Positions 1 to 6,497 of a DNA stretch of 6,697 bases are shown in pieces. The position numbers and the translations under genes are program-made. The notes under the pieces are model-generated. The model ran no database searches. It was not told the DNA's origin and worked only from the letters and a program-made list of their open reading frames with translations. This stretch comes from Promethearchaeota archaeon (lineage in GTDB: Archaea > Asgardarchaeota > Lokiarchaeia > Sigynarchaeales > SOKP01): the NCBI GenBank assembly GCA_019057775.1, contig JAHLWT010000232.1:1-6697 (forward strand). Reading direction: 5' to 3'. Position 1 is the stretch's first letter. Each line of letters opens with the position of its first letter.

Positions 1-123
1 CTTTTTGAAGGAGAATATATGTTTGAATCATGGTACAGGCAGGGAGGGGATGTTATTATGCCGTTTTATGTTATTGTAAAGAAAAACGACACACCCCCAA
101 CCCCTCTTAATAGAGGGGAGTAA
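1..123 (+). CDS. C-terminal end of an unidentified protein (partial, 5' end outside window)
   Basis: Frame 1 is open from the window edge to a TAA at 121-123, giving 40 residues. The readable part includes FESWYRQGGDVIMPFYVIV, then KKND and the tail TPPTPLNRGE. I do not recognise the family; no domain can be assigned from so little sequence. The last ten residues are encoded by the palindromic repeat at 89-120, and the stop lies just outside it, so the native C-terminus probably ended near the KK at residues 27-28 before the repeat arrived. An alternative start is ATG 19-21, preceded by an AGGAG-like site at 9-13, which would give a 34-residue peptide. I prefer a truncated longer gene because the frame stays open upstream. 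It lies in the same direction as the GH95-like gene, 216 bp upstream of it. Confidence 0.5.
   Translation, partial: LFEGEYMFESWYRQGGDVIMPFYVIVKKNDTPPTPLNRGE
89..120 (+). repeat. Palindromic repeat, left copy
   Basis: The repeat reads ACACACCCCCAA, then CCCCTCT, TAA, TAGAGGGGAG. The inner part folds as a CCCCTCT/AGAGGGG hairpin. It lies inside the reading frame of the upstream gene and encodes its last residues, TPPTPLNRGE. Confidence 0.75.
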
Positions 124-176
124 CTACGTGCATTGTAAAAAAACAGTATGTAAACTTTTAATCTTACTATAACATT

Positions 177-197
177 ATCCCCTCTAAAAAAGAGGAT
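177..197. repeat. Palindromic repeat, short middle copy
   Basis: ATCCCCTCT, a short A run, then AGAGGAT form an imperfect 21-nt palindrome of the same family as the copies at 89-120 and 256-289. It lacks the ACACACCCC extension and has lost two G residues on the right side of the stem, so it looks degenerate. Confidence 0.6.
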
Positions 198-237
198 TCT
201 TTCTTGCATATTTCTTATACCCTTCTGCACAAGTTGT

Positions 238-245
238 TAATTTTG
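238..245 (+). promoter_or_regulatory. Candidate Bacteroidota -7 promoter element for the GH95-like gene
   Basis: TAATTTTG is an exact match to the Bacteroidota sigma-ABfr -7 consensus TAnnTTTG. It lies 94 bp before the ATG at 340. A good -33 TTTG at the usual spacing is not visible: the nearest TTG, at 204-206, is too far upstream. An 8-base match with four free or weak positions can occur by chance in AT-rich DNA. The element lies inside the inverted-repeat unit at 89-289. Confidence 0.35.
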
Positions 246-255
246 CAGAAAAAAT

Positions 256-289
256 CTCCCCTCTAAAAAGAGGGGATAAAGGGGTGTGT
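256..289 (-). repeat. Palindromic repeat, right copy (inverted)
   Basis: CTCCCCTCT, AAA, AAGAGGGGAT, then AAAGGGGTGTGT is the inverted counterpart of 89-120. The CCCCTCT/AGAGGGG stem is 7 bp and GC-rich. If the promoter candidate at 238-245 is used, this hairpin lies at the very start of the GH95-like transcript. Confidence 0.75.
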
Positions 290-339
290 ATTAACAGTAG
301 TTAAAAAGTAATATAAAACCATAAAATCCATATTATACT

Positions 340-2694
340 ATGCCAAATTACTCAAAGAAAAAAAGAAATTGGTTCCTGGTTATACTTGTGAATTTAATAC
401 TTACAGGTTTCTTATTCAATTCCTGTTCCCGCCAGTCTGCTATTTCAATCAGCCCCTCAGGACATGATTTATATTTTGAGGAATTGTCTGCTACATGGGA
501 TGAAGCCATTCCGCTTGGAAACGGAATGCTTGGTGCCCTGATCTGGAAAAAAGATAACAACCTGCGTATCTCACTCGACCGGGCAGACCTTTGGGATTTA
601 AGACCCATGGAAAACCTGAACATACGGGAATTTAAATTCAGTTGGGTATATGACCAGGTTAAGAAAGAAGATTATAAACCGGTTCAGGATCTTTTTGATG
701 TACCTTACAACCGCAATCCGGCTCCTACTAAAATTCCTGCCGGTGCACTTGAATTTGATATTTCCCAATTAGGCGAAATTGAATATATACAACTTTATCT
801 GAACAATGCATTATGCGATGTTAAATGGAAGAACGGAGCCCGGCTTCTAACGTTCATACACGCTACCATCCCTGTTGGTTGGTACCGTTTTGAAAATATC
901 CCGGTTGACGTGTTACCTCTCCTTGACCCTCCCCCATATTTCGCCAAAGCAGATTCAGGAAGCGCAAATTCGGTTACAGGACAAGACCTGTGCCGTTTGG
1001 GCTATAAAAAAGGTGAAATACTACAATCAGATAATGTTATATCCTACAAACAGGAAGGCTGGAATGGCTTTTTTTATGAAATAAATACGGAATGGGAAAT
1101 ACAAAAAGATGGCACCCTTGAAGGAAGCTGGAGTATCAGCTCACAATACCCTGACCGGGATAAAACAGAGGCTGCTTCTTCAGTTGTTAAGAATGCAAAA
1201 AGCCGTGGTTTCGAAAAGGATTTCAAAAGCCATAATGATTGGTGGTTGGATTTCCGGATCCAATCTTCTGTTACGGTACCTGATCCTGTTCTTGAAAAAC
1301 AGTGGTACCTGGAAATGTATAAGCTCGGTTCAGCTTCCAGGCGGGGAGCGCCCCCAATTTCGCTACAAGCTGTCTGGACAGCCGACAACGGCAGGATCCC
1401 TCCCTGGAAAGGTGATTTCCATCATGATTTAAACACTCAGTTAAGTTACTGGCCATTTTATACCGGCAACCACCTGGAAGAAGGTCTGGCATTTCCGGAC
1501 TGGCTTTGGGAAATTCGTCCGGAAGCAAAAAATTACACTCAGGCTTATTTTGGAACCAATGGGTTAAATGTTCCCGGGGTCACAACACTTCGGGGACAAC
1601 CAATGGGAGGATGGATCCAATATTCCTTCTCACCTACTGTCTCAGCCTGGTTGGCTCACCATTTCTACCTTCACTGGCGGTACAGTATGGACAGGAATTT
1701 TCTGCAGAACAGGGCTTATCCTTTTATCAAAGATGTAGCAATTCACCTTGAGGAGATTTCTGTGCGTGATAAGAATAATCAATGGAAGCTTCCCATCAGT
1801 TCCAGTCCTGAGATCCATAACAATTCCATTCATGCCTGGTTTCACCAGACAACGAATTATGACCTGGCGCTTATCCGGTGGACTTTTAATAAAGCTGCTG
1901 AGATGGCTGATGAACTTGACCTTGAAGATGAATCGCTTCACTGGAAAGAGATCCTGTCCGGTTGGCCCGGTTTCGCTGTATCCGATTCAACCGGAGGCCT
2001 ACTGGTAACTCCAGGTGAACACTTGCATGAATCCCACCGCCACTTCTCACATCTCATGGCGATCCATCCCCTTGGACTGATTGATTGGGACAATGGCGAA
2101 AAAGACCGGAAAATTATCAAAAATACTATTAACGACCTGGATAGTCTTGGGTCCGACTGGTGGACAGGATATTCCTTTAGCTGGCTTGGAAACCTAAAAG
2201 CCCGGGCTATGGATGGCGAAGGAGCAGCCGAAGCTTTAAAAATCTTCGCAGAATGTTTCTGCCTGCCAAACAGCTTCCATGTAAATGGTGACCAATCCGG
2301 AACAGGAAAATCAAAATTCACTTACAGGCCTTTTACACTTGAAGGAAATTTTGCATTTGCTGCCGGTATCCAGGAAATGCTGCTTCAAAGTCACACCGGA
2401 ATTATTCATATTTTCCCTGCAATTCCCAAAAACTGGAGAGATGTTTCGTTTGAGAAACTCAGGACTGAAGGGGCATTTCTTGTTTCAGCCATACAAATCA
2501 ATGGTAAACTGGATGAAGTTATAATTATGTCTGAAGCCGGCGGAACTCTTAAGCTGGTCAATCCTTTCAGAGAAGACCATTTTAAGGTAACCGGTGTGGA
2601 TATAACATCTGATCAAATGCAGAAACCGGTAATTGAAATAGAAACAAAAACGGGAATGGAGATAATCTTTAAACGTTTTTCAATAAGCCCCTAA
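340..2694 (+). CDS. GH95-like (alpha-L-fucosidase-related) glycoside hydrolase, lipoprotein
   Basis: This is probably an exported inverting glycosidase with the GH95 architecture: N-terminal beta-sandwich (about 45-265), (alpha/alpha)6 catalytic barrel (about 310-680) and C-terminal beta domain (about 690-784). The length, 784 residues, is normal for the family. A lysine-rich N-terminus, hydrophobic stretch 11-26 and FNSC lipobox indicate a lipoprotein anchored at Cys29. Family landmarks are WDEAIPLGNGMLGA (53-66), LQAVW (342-346), DLNTQLSYWP (363-372), SSSPE (487-491), HRHFSHL (566-572) and PFTLEGNF followed by AGIQEMLLQSH (664-685). By alignment from memory with Bifidobacterium AfcA, Glu491 matches the general acid Glu566, Asp363 and Asn365 match Asn421 and Asn423, and Glu668 matches Asp766. 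Two of these positions are therefore changed, so the substrate need not be a fucoside. I see no Shine-Dalgarno site; the ATG fits the signal peptide. The 3' end overlaps the convergent gene by 15 bp. Confidence 0.85.
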   Translation: MPNYSKKKRNWFLVILVNLILTGFLFNSCSRQSAISISPSGHDLYFEELSATWDEAIPLGNGMLGALIWKKDNNLRISLDRADLWDLRPMENLNIREFKFSWVYDQVKKEDYKPVQDLFDVPYNRNPAPTKIPAGALEFDISQLGEIEYIQLYLNNALCDVKWKNGARLLTFIHATIPVGWYRFENIPVDVLPLLDPPPYFAKADSGSANSVTGQDLCRLGYKKGEILQSDNVISYKQEGWNGFFYEINTEWEIQKDGTLEGSWSISSQYPDRDKTEAASSVVKNAKSRGFEKDFKSHNDWWLDFRIQSSVTVPDPVLEKQWYLEMYKLGSASRRGAPPISLQAVWTADNGRIPPWKGDFHHDLNTQLSYWPFYTGNHLEEGLAFPDWLWEIRPEAKNYTQAYFGTNGLNVPGVTTLRGQPMGGWIQYSFSPTVSAWLAHHFYLHWRYSMDRNFLQNRAYPFIKDVAIHLEEISVRDKNNQWKLPISSSPEIHNNSIHAWFHQTTNYDLALIRWTFNKAAEMADELDLEDESLHWKEILSGWPGFAVSDSTGGLLVTPGEHLHESHRHFSHLMAIHPLGLIDWDNGEKDRKIIKNTINDLDSLGSDWWTGYSFSWLGNLKARAMDGEGAAEALKIFAECFCLPNSFHVNGDQSGTGKSKFTYRPFTLEGNFAFAAGIQEMLLQSHTGIIHIFPAIPKNWRDVSFEKLRTEGAFLVSAIQINGKLDEVIIMSEAGGTLKLVNPFREDHFKVTGVDITSDQMQKPVIEIETKTGMEIIFKRFSISP

Positions 2695-3747
2695 CCCCGG
2701 ATACCAATTTTTGGCGTTTTTATAATATATTTTTAACAATACTTTTTTATCCAGCTTTAAGCCCCTGAATTTACCGTTAACACTTCCAGATGTCATCTCC
2801 TCATCAGTTGCAAAATATTTCCAATGTTCCAACCATACATCATGCAATTGTTTTCTGACTGATACCATATCTGAATTTTCCTGAACGCCCAAATCCGTAC
2901 CGTACAAGATACGGTCCTGGTAATCGATTATAAAATTGCGGACTTTTTCACGATCCTGAACTTGAAAATGACATATTCGGGCAGCCATATCCACAGCAAA
3001 ATTCGGATAACGATCCAGGCATTTCGCAAGCTCATCCACATCCCACTCAAGACTTCCAAGATGGGCTCCAACAACTTTCAGGTCGTGGTGTTTCTCCAGC
3101 ATTTGATCCCGCGAAAAAATTTGTTCTTCATAAGAGGGATAATCCGGATGAAGATACATGTGATATTCAGGATGATCTCGAAAGTAATCTCTGTCATTAT
3201 TCACTGTCATCGAATCAAGAGGCAACCAGCAATTTCTGGGTTCACCAATATGAGCAACAAGGCTCTTACCTTCAGAAGCAATAAAATCTAAAACAGGATC
3301 AAATCGGGGATCATCAATCATGATAAAGTTGCCATTCTGATCGCGAAGGGTCATGCCGATGTCTTTCCAGACTTTAACAGCTATAGCACCCGATGCAAAG
3401 TCTTTCTTCAGCTGATTAATTGTCTGGTCTTGCCACCCGGGTGTGCCGAATTTTTCCATCGAAAACGTAGTTGCGAAATAAACAGTGTTTGGAAATTTAT
3501 TCTTCTGAAATGTCGCATATTTTAGCTGCTCGTCAATAAATGATTGATTCGACGATCGTGTAACAATCGTCAACAATTGAAAATTATCAGTAATGGCTTG
3601 TTCGGCAAATGAAGGATCGTAAGTGCGGATATGAACATGAGCATCGATCTTTGGAAAAGAGACAAAATCAGGAAGTTTGTAATCGCATCTCGCTATGATG
3701 AAACACACAGCAAAAATGATAAGATAATAATACAATTTTACTTTCAT
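2680..3747 (-). CDS. Exported amidohydrolase-2 family metal-dependent hydrolase
   Basis: This 355-residue TIM-barrel protein looks like a member of the amidohydrolase-related family (Amidohydro_2 type), whose members hydrolyse or decarboxylate small substrates using a bound metal. The likely ligands are all visible and in family order: His37 and His39 in DAHVH, His166 in VAHIGEP, His229 in VVGAHLGS and Asp285 in LYGTDLG. Lys125 in VKVWKD lies where some superfamily members have a bridging lysine, but its role here is unknown. Residues 5-20 are hydrophobic, so the protein is exported. Cys21 would be the lipid site, but IARC has Arg at -1, which is a poor lipobox, so a cleaved or anchored N-terminus is also possible. 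The start is fixed by a strong AGGAGG site five bases upstream. It sits 192 bp downstream of the GT4 gene. The substrate cannot be read from the sequence; a sugar lactone or a similar catabolite is a guess. Confidence 0.8.
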   Translation of the reverse strand: MKVKLYYYLIIFAVCFIIARCDYKLPDFVSFPKIDAHVHIRTYDPSFAEQAITDNFQLLTIVTRSSNQSFIDEQLKYATFQKNKFPNTVYFATTFSMEKFGTPGWQDQTINQLKKDFASGAIAVKVWKDIGMTLRDQNGNFIMIDDPRFDPVLDFIASEGKSLVAHIGEPRNCWLPLDSMTVNNDRDYFRDHPEYHMYLHPDYPSYEEQIFSRDQMLEKHHDLKVVGAHLGSLEWDVDELAKCLDRYPNFAVDMAARICHFQVQDREKVRNFIIDYQDRILYGTDLGVQENSDMVSVRKQLHDVWLEHWKYFATDEEMTSGSVNGKFRGLKLDKKVLLKIYYKNAKNWYPGLGAY

Positions 3748-3752
3748 ATATC

Positions 3753-3758
3753 CCTCCT
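3753..3758 (-). promoter_or_regulatory. Strong Shine-Dalgarno site of the amidohydrolase gene
   Basis: On the minus strand AGGAGG lies within AAAAGGAGGGAT, five bases before the ATG at 3747. It is the only gene in this window with a canonical site, which is unusual for Bacteroidota, and it settles the start codon. Confidence 0.75.
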
Positions 3759-3872
3759 TTTAATTGATTTATAAAACATTAACAATGAATCAGCAACAAG
3801 CAACTTGAAAAAATTAGTCATTCCTCTGTCATATTATCTATTTGCTTTTTTACTTTTATTTTTTTCGTTTAG

Positions 3873-3884
3873 ATCCCTCCTTTT
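3873..3884 (-). repeat. Second copy of the 12-base AAAAGGAGGGAT box, with no gene behind it
   Basis: The same 12 bases that form the amidohydrolase ribosome binding site (3750-3761) recur 123 bp upstream on the same strand. No ATG, GTG or TTG follows at translating distance; the next codons are CTAAACG and an A-rich run. It may be a duplication, the remnant of a lost start region, or chance in purine-rich DNA. The rest of 3762-3939 holds no gene I can support. Confidence 0.45.
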
Positions 3885-3907
3885 GTCGGGATAAGTTCGA
3901 CTATTGT

Positions 3908-3932
3908 TTTTCGCTGCACCAGTTTGCGAAAA
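3908..3932 (-). terminator. Weak hairpin just after the GT4 gene
   Basis: TTTTCGC and GCGAAAA form a perfect 7-bp inverted repeat around an 11-base loop, seven bases after the GT4 stop codon. The stem is AT-rich, and the minus strand has no T run after it (it continues ACAATAG), so this is not a convincing intrinsic terminator. It may only mark the mRNA 3' end. Confidence 0.25.
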
Positions 3933-3939
3933 TCAAGTC

Positions 3940-5106
3940 TCACTTGCTTTTATCTTTTATCCTAATAACTTCCTTGTAAAGCCTCAGATACATTTCTGAT
4001 GTGTTTTGCCAGGTATAAGATTGGGCTCTCTTTACTCCATTTTGCTTCATTTCTTTCCAAAGATTTTCATCATGCAATAAAGTAAACATGGCCGTTGTCA
4101 TTTCTTCAATGCTATTTGGATTAACCAGATATGCGACATCAGAAGCCACTTCGGGCATTGCTGTGAGATTGGATGTAATTACTGGTAACCTGAGCTTCAT
4201 GGCTTCCAAAATTGGGATACCAAACCCCTCATAAAGAGAGGGATATATTAAGAATTCCGCAATACGAAAGAGAGAATCCAACTCATTTTCTGAAACAAAT
4301 CCGGTAAAAACGATCTTTTTCTCCATGCTGGTCTCCAATATAGCGGCATCGCAAATACGTTTCATTTTCCCCTGATAAGGTGCTCCGGAAACAACCCCGG
4401 TTATTAACAATTTTCCGGAATAGTCATGTAATTTTACCAATCTTGAAAAAGCATGGATCAGTCGAACAATATTTTTCCTCTCATGTATCCCGCCAACATT
4501 TAGAATAAATGAATCCAATTCAAATCGGATCTTGAGTTCTTGTTCCAGAGACTTATCAACGGGATTTGGCTCTCGTAGTCCGTTTGGTATAATCCGGACT
4601 TTCTCAACCGGAACACCAACCTTATTAACGATATCCTGCTTTGAAAAATCGGATACGGTAGCAATCATATCATTCAGTCGGCATGCCAACCGGATGCCTG
4701 GTTTGTACATAAATTTGTTTCTGAAAAATCCCATTGCTTCTCTGAATGTAAATGGGATGACATCATGAACGGTTAGTAAAGAAGGAACTTTTTTGAAAAA
4801 GGGAAAACTCCAGTTATAGAAGAAATGGATAATATCAGCGTTTTCAGACAAAGCGATATCCTGAATAATTGTCGAATCCACTCTTGCATTTTTCAGAGAA
4901 ATGGAATGGGTCGTTACATCAAGCGGAATTATTTTCAAATGTTGATTTTCAGGAAAAATGTTTTTAACATCTTCTATTCTTTTTGTTTTACAAAGAATAA
5001 TAACATATTCGCCAATACTCGTCAAATATTTTACGATCTGAATTACACCTTGTTCAACTCCCCCGATAACACCATCATATTTTCGAAAATCATAAACAAT
5101 TTTCAT
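3940..5106 (-). CDS. Glycosyltransferase family 4 (GT-B retaining)
   Basis: This 388-residue cytosolic enzyme would transfer a sugar, plausibly mannose, from a nucleotide-sugar donor to a glycan, lipid or small-molecule acceptor. It has the two-Rossmann GT-B layout. The N-terminal acceptor half carries GGVEQ (15-19), VHDVIPF (113-119) and ATVSDFSK (149-156). The linker carries IPNG (173-176). The C-terminal donor half carries NVGGIHERKN (203-212), with Arg210 and Lys211 at the usual phosphate-binding place, and EGFGIPILEA (293-302), which gives the EX7E pair Glu293/Glu301. There is no signal peptide or transmembrane helix, and the length is typical. The start lies 29 bp after the GH130 stop with no clear Shine-Dalgarno site, which suggests one transcript and possibly coupled function. 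Family assignment is firm; donor and acceptor are not readable. Confidence 0.88.
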   Translation of the reverse strand: MKIVYDFRKYDGVIGGVEQGVIQIVKYLTSIGEYVIILCKTKRIEDVKNIFPENQHLKIIPLDVTTHSISLKNARVDSTIIQDIALSENADIIHFFYNWSFPFFKKVPSLLTVHDVIPFTFREAMGFFRNKFMYKPGIRLACRLNDMIATVSDFSKQDIVNKVGVPVEKVRIIPNGLREPNPVDKSLEQELKIRFELDSFILNVGGIHERKNIVRLIHAFSRLVKLHDYSGKLLITGVVSGAPYQGKMKRICDAAILETSMEKKIVFTGFVSENELDSLFRIAEFLIYPSLYEGFGIPILEAMKLRLPVITSNLTAMPEVASDVAYLVNPNSIEEMTTAMFTLLHDENLWKEMKQNGVKRAQSYTWQNTSEMYLRLYKEVIRIKDKSK

Positions 5107-5135
5107 ACTTTATACAATCTTTACACAATGAATAA

Positions 5136-6176
5136 CTAGAAACTTTTTAACAGATTTTCAATAGAGGTAATAGCAAGTCCTACGGATTCATCGGCTGCAC
5201 CATAATAGATATAAACCTGACCATCTTTTTCAACCAAGCCATTTGAGAAAACAACATTACCAAAGAAACCTTCTGTTTCAAAAAGCTCAGTAGGAGTCAG
5301 TAAGGGTTTTTCCGCCCTTCGAACGACTTTAGAAGGATTATTAAGATCCAAAAGCAAACAGAATAATGAGTATAATGAATTATCGCCTTTGCCATGATAA
5401 ATGATCAACCAACCCTCCGGAGTTTTAACCGGTGGGGCCCCTCCACCAATTTTAATCGATTCCCACTTTATATTCCGCGGACGTATGATGCATTGATGAT
5501 TTCCCCAATGCAATAAATCAGGGGATTCACTGTACCAGATAGATGCCTTTCCAAAACCTGAATTGTTTGGCCTGTGAAGGGCTATGTATTTCCCGTTCAC
5601 TTTTTCAGGGAAAATAGTTACATCTTTATTTTCCGGATGAAATATAATTCCCTTTCTGTCTATTTTCTTAAAATCTTCGGTTGTTGCAAGCTTTGTTGAC
5701 CATGAGTCCTTTGATACTACGGTGAAATTAATATAATACTTTCCATCAATGATAGTTATACGTGCATCTTCACATCCGTATTTTTCAGACTCATCCACCG
5801 GATAGATGAATGGCTTATCTTCAATAGTGAAATGAACACCATCCTTACTTCTTGCAAGCCTGATGTGACTTATTGATGAAAGATAGTCTTTCCCTTTATA
5901 AACCACCCCTCGGGTATCTTTCAGGCTAACGTCCGGATCATCCGTTCTAAACTCCATAATTCCAGGAAATGATCTGTCATTTTCGAAATGGTAAACAGGT
6001 GTCCGAACATACCCTTCTTTTGATTCACATATTTCAGCCACGCGTAGTAATAAGATAATTTCATCACCAAATGTAGTGGCTCCGGGATTAAATGCTCCAA
6101 CAACTTTATACCCCTCAAAAGATGGTTTTATATGCAACGGTTTTATAATTGGATTGTCAGCGTGTTTTTTAATCAT
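5136..6176 (-). CDS. GH130 family beta-mannoside phosphorylase-type enzyme
   Basis: This 346-residue five-bladed beta-propeller protein belongs to GH130, whose members cleave beta-1,4- or beta-1,2-mannosides, most by phosphorolysis to mannose 1-phosphate and some by hydrolysis. Landmarks are NPIIKP (8-13), GAFNPGAT (27-34), LLLRVAE (42-48), SHIRLARSKDG (103-113), GCEDARIT (134-141), DVTIFPEK (185-192), ALHRP (199-203), IKIGGGAPP (241-249), IIYHG (258-262) and YYGAADE (324-330). Asp137 matches the family's general acid. Arg202, Lys242 and His261 match positions I recall as phosphate-binding in the phosphorylases and lost in the hydrolases, so phosphorolysis is favoured. There is no signal peptide, which fits a cytosolic phosphorylase. 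It leads the pair with the GT4 gene. The overall sequence style recalls the Thermotoga/Thermoanaerobacter/Listeria mannooligosaccharide phosphorylases, but beta-1,2 versus beta-1,4 specificity cannot be decided. No Shine-Dalgarno site or clear promoter is seen upstream. Confidence 0.87.
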   Translation of the reverse strand: MIKKHADNPIIKPLHIKPSFEGYKVVGAFNPGATTFGDEIILLLRVAEICESKEGYVRTPVYHFENDRSFPGIMEFRTDDPDVSLKDTRGVVYKGKDYLSSISHIRLARSKDGVHFTIEDKPFIYPVDESEKYGCEDARITIIDGKYYINFTVVSKDSWSTKLATTEDFKKIDRKGIIFHPENKDVTIFPEKVNGKYIALHRPNNSGFGKASIWYSESPDLLHWGNHQCIIRPRNIKWESIKIGGGAPPVKTPEGWLIIYHGKGDNSLYSLFCLLLDLNNPSKVVRRAEKPLLTPTELFETEGFFGNVVFSNGLVEKDGQVYIYYGAADESVGLAITSIENLLKSF

Positions 6177-6238
6177 AATCCATTCTTTTTGTTATTATTG
6201 GTTCTGTTGTTAGATACGGTTGTTTTTAGCGGGATTTT

Positions 6239-6260
6239 TGCCGAAGGCATGTCTTTGGCA
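6239..6260. repeat. Small hairpin in the GH130 leader region
   Basis: TGCCGAAG and CTTTGGCA pair over 8 bp with one G-T wobble around a 6-base loop. It lies 63-84 bp upstream of the GH130 start, so it would be in that gene's leader or promoter. No T run follows on either strand at terminator distance. A regulatory role is unproven. Confidence 0.35.
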
Positions 6261-6352
6261 GTGTTTTAGTGGCATATTTTATTTTTGTTACAAAAAAGTA
6301 AGGCATGGTTGATGGCAAGTTTGTTGTATGGCTGTGGATTACACCTCTCTCA

Positions 6353-6367
6353 ATGCCCCCATGCCCC
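6353..6367 (+). repeat. Two-copy ATGCCCC tandem repeat
   Basis: ATGCCCC occurs at 6353-6359 and 6361-6367, separated by one C, and is followed by a degenerate ACGCTCT. Short pyrimidine-rich heptamer runs of this type are frequent between genes in some Bacteroidota. Confidence 0.4.
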
Positions 6368-6381
6368 ACGCTCTTTCCCCC

Positions 6382-6435
6382 AAACACTGTCAGGTCTCCA
6401 GCTCTGCAAGGCTACCCACAGACTCTGACAGGTTT
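6382..6435. repeat. Degenerate palindrome with 16-base arms (CTGTCAG/CTGACAG)
   Basis: The arm AAACACTGTCAGGTCT (6382-6397) is the near reverse complement of AGACTCTGACAGGTTT (6420-6435), with one bulged base in each arm and a 22-base loop. The core CTGTCAG/CTGACAG is perfect. It resembles the AAACCTGTCAGGTCT-type palindromes scattered through Bacteroidota genomes; that match is from memory. Confidence 0.55.
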
Positions 6436-6497
6436 TACCGTTTACTGATTACTGGTTTTCCCCGTAGGGATGTCCACCCAACCGCCTGCCTGACCGA

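Larger units (their letters stand above)
89..289. mobile_element. MITE- or BIME-like element with ~33-bp inverted terminal repeats
   Basis: The left arm (89-120) and the reverse complement of the right arm (256-289) share three blocks in order: ACACACCCC, CCCCTCT and TAGAGGGGAG. They differ only in short spacers. Each arm is itself a hairpin, and a third shorter copy sits between them at 177-197. The 201-bp unit has no ORF and I see no target-site duplication. It could be a non-autonomous element or two REP-type palindromes that landed head to head. Such CCCCTCT/AGAGGGG palindromes are common between genes in Bacteroidota. The paired arms are directly visible; mobility is inferred. Confidence 0.5.

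Noticed and set aside
89..289. Inverted repeats considered as ends of an insertion sequence
   Set aside because: The 135-bp interior has no transposase frame and no target duplication is visible, so only a small non-autonomous element or REP-type pair can be supported.
348..623. A 91-codon minus-strand frame inside the GH95-like gene
   Set aside because: It is antisense to strongly conserved GH95 motifs and its translation resembles no protein family; other nested frames within the four large genes were dismissed for the same reason.
2645..2700. AAAAACG/CGTTTTT inverted repeat near the end of the GH95-like gene as a terminator
   Set aside because: It lies within coding sequence, the stem is almost all A-T with a long loop, and no T run follows.
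2708..2735. CCAATTTTTGG followed by T-rich DNA as a plus-strand terminator
   Set aside because: The stem is only four base pairs and the DNA codes for the C-terminus of the amidohydrolase.
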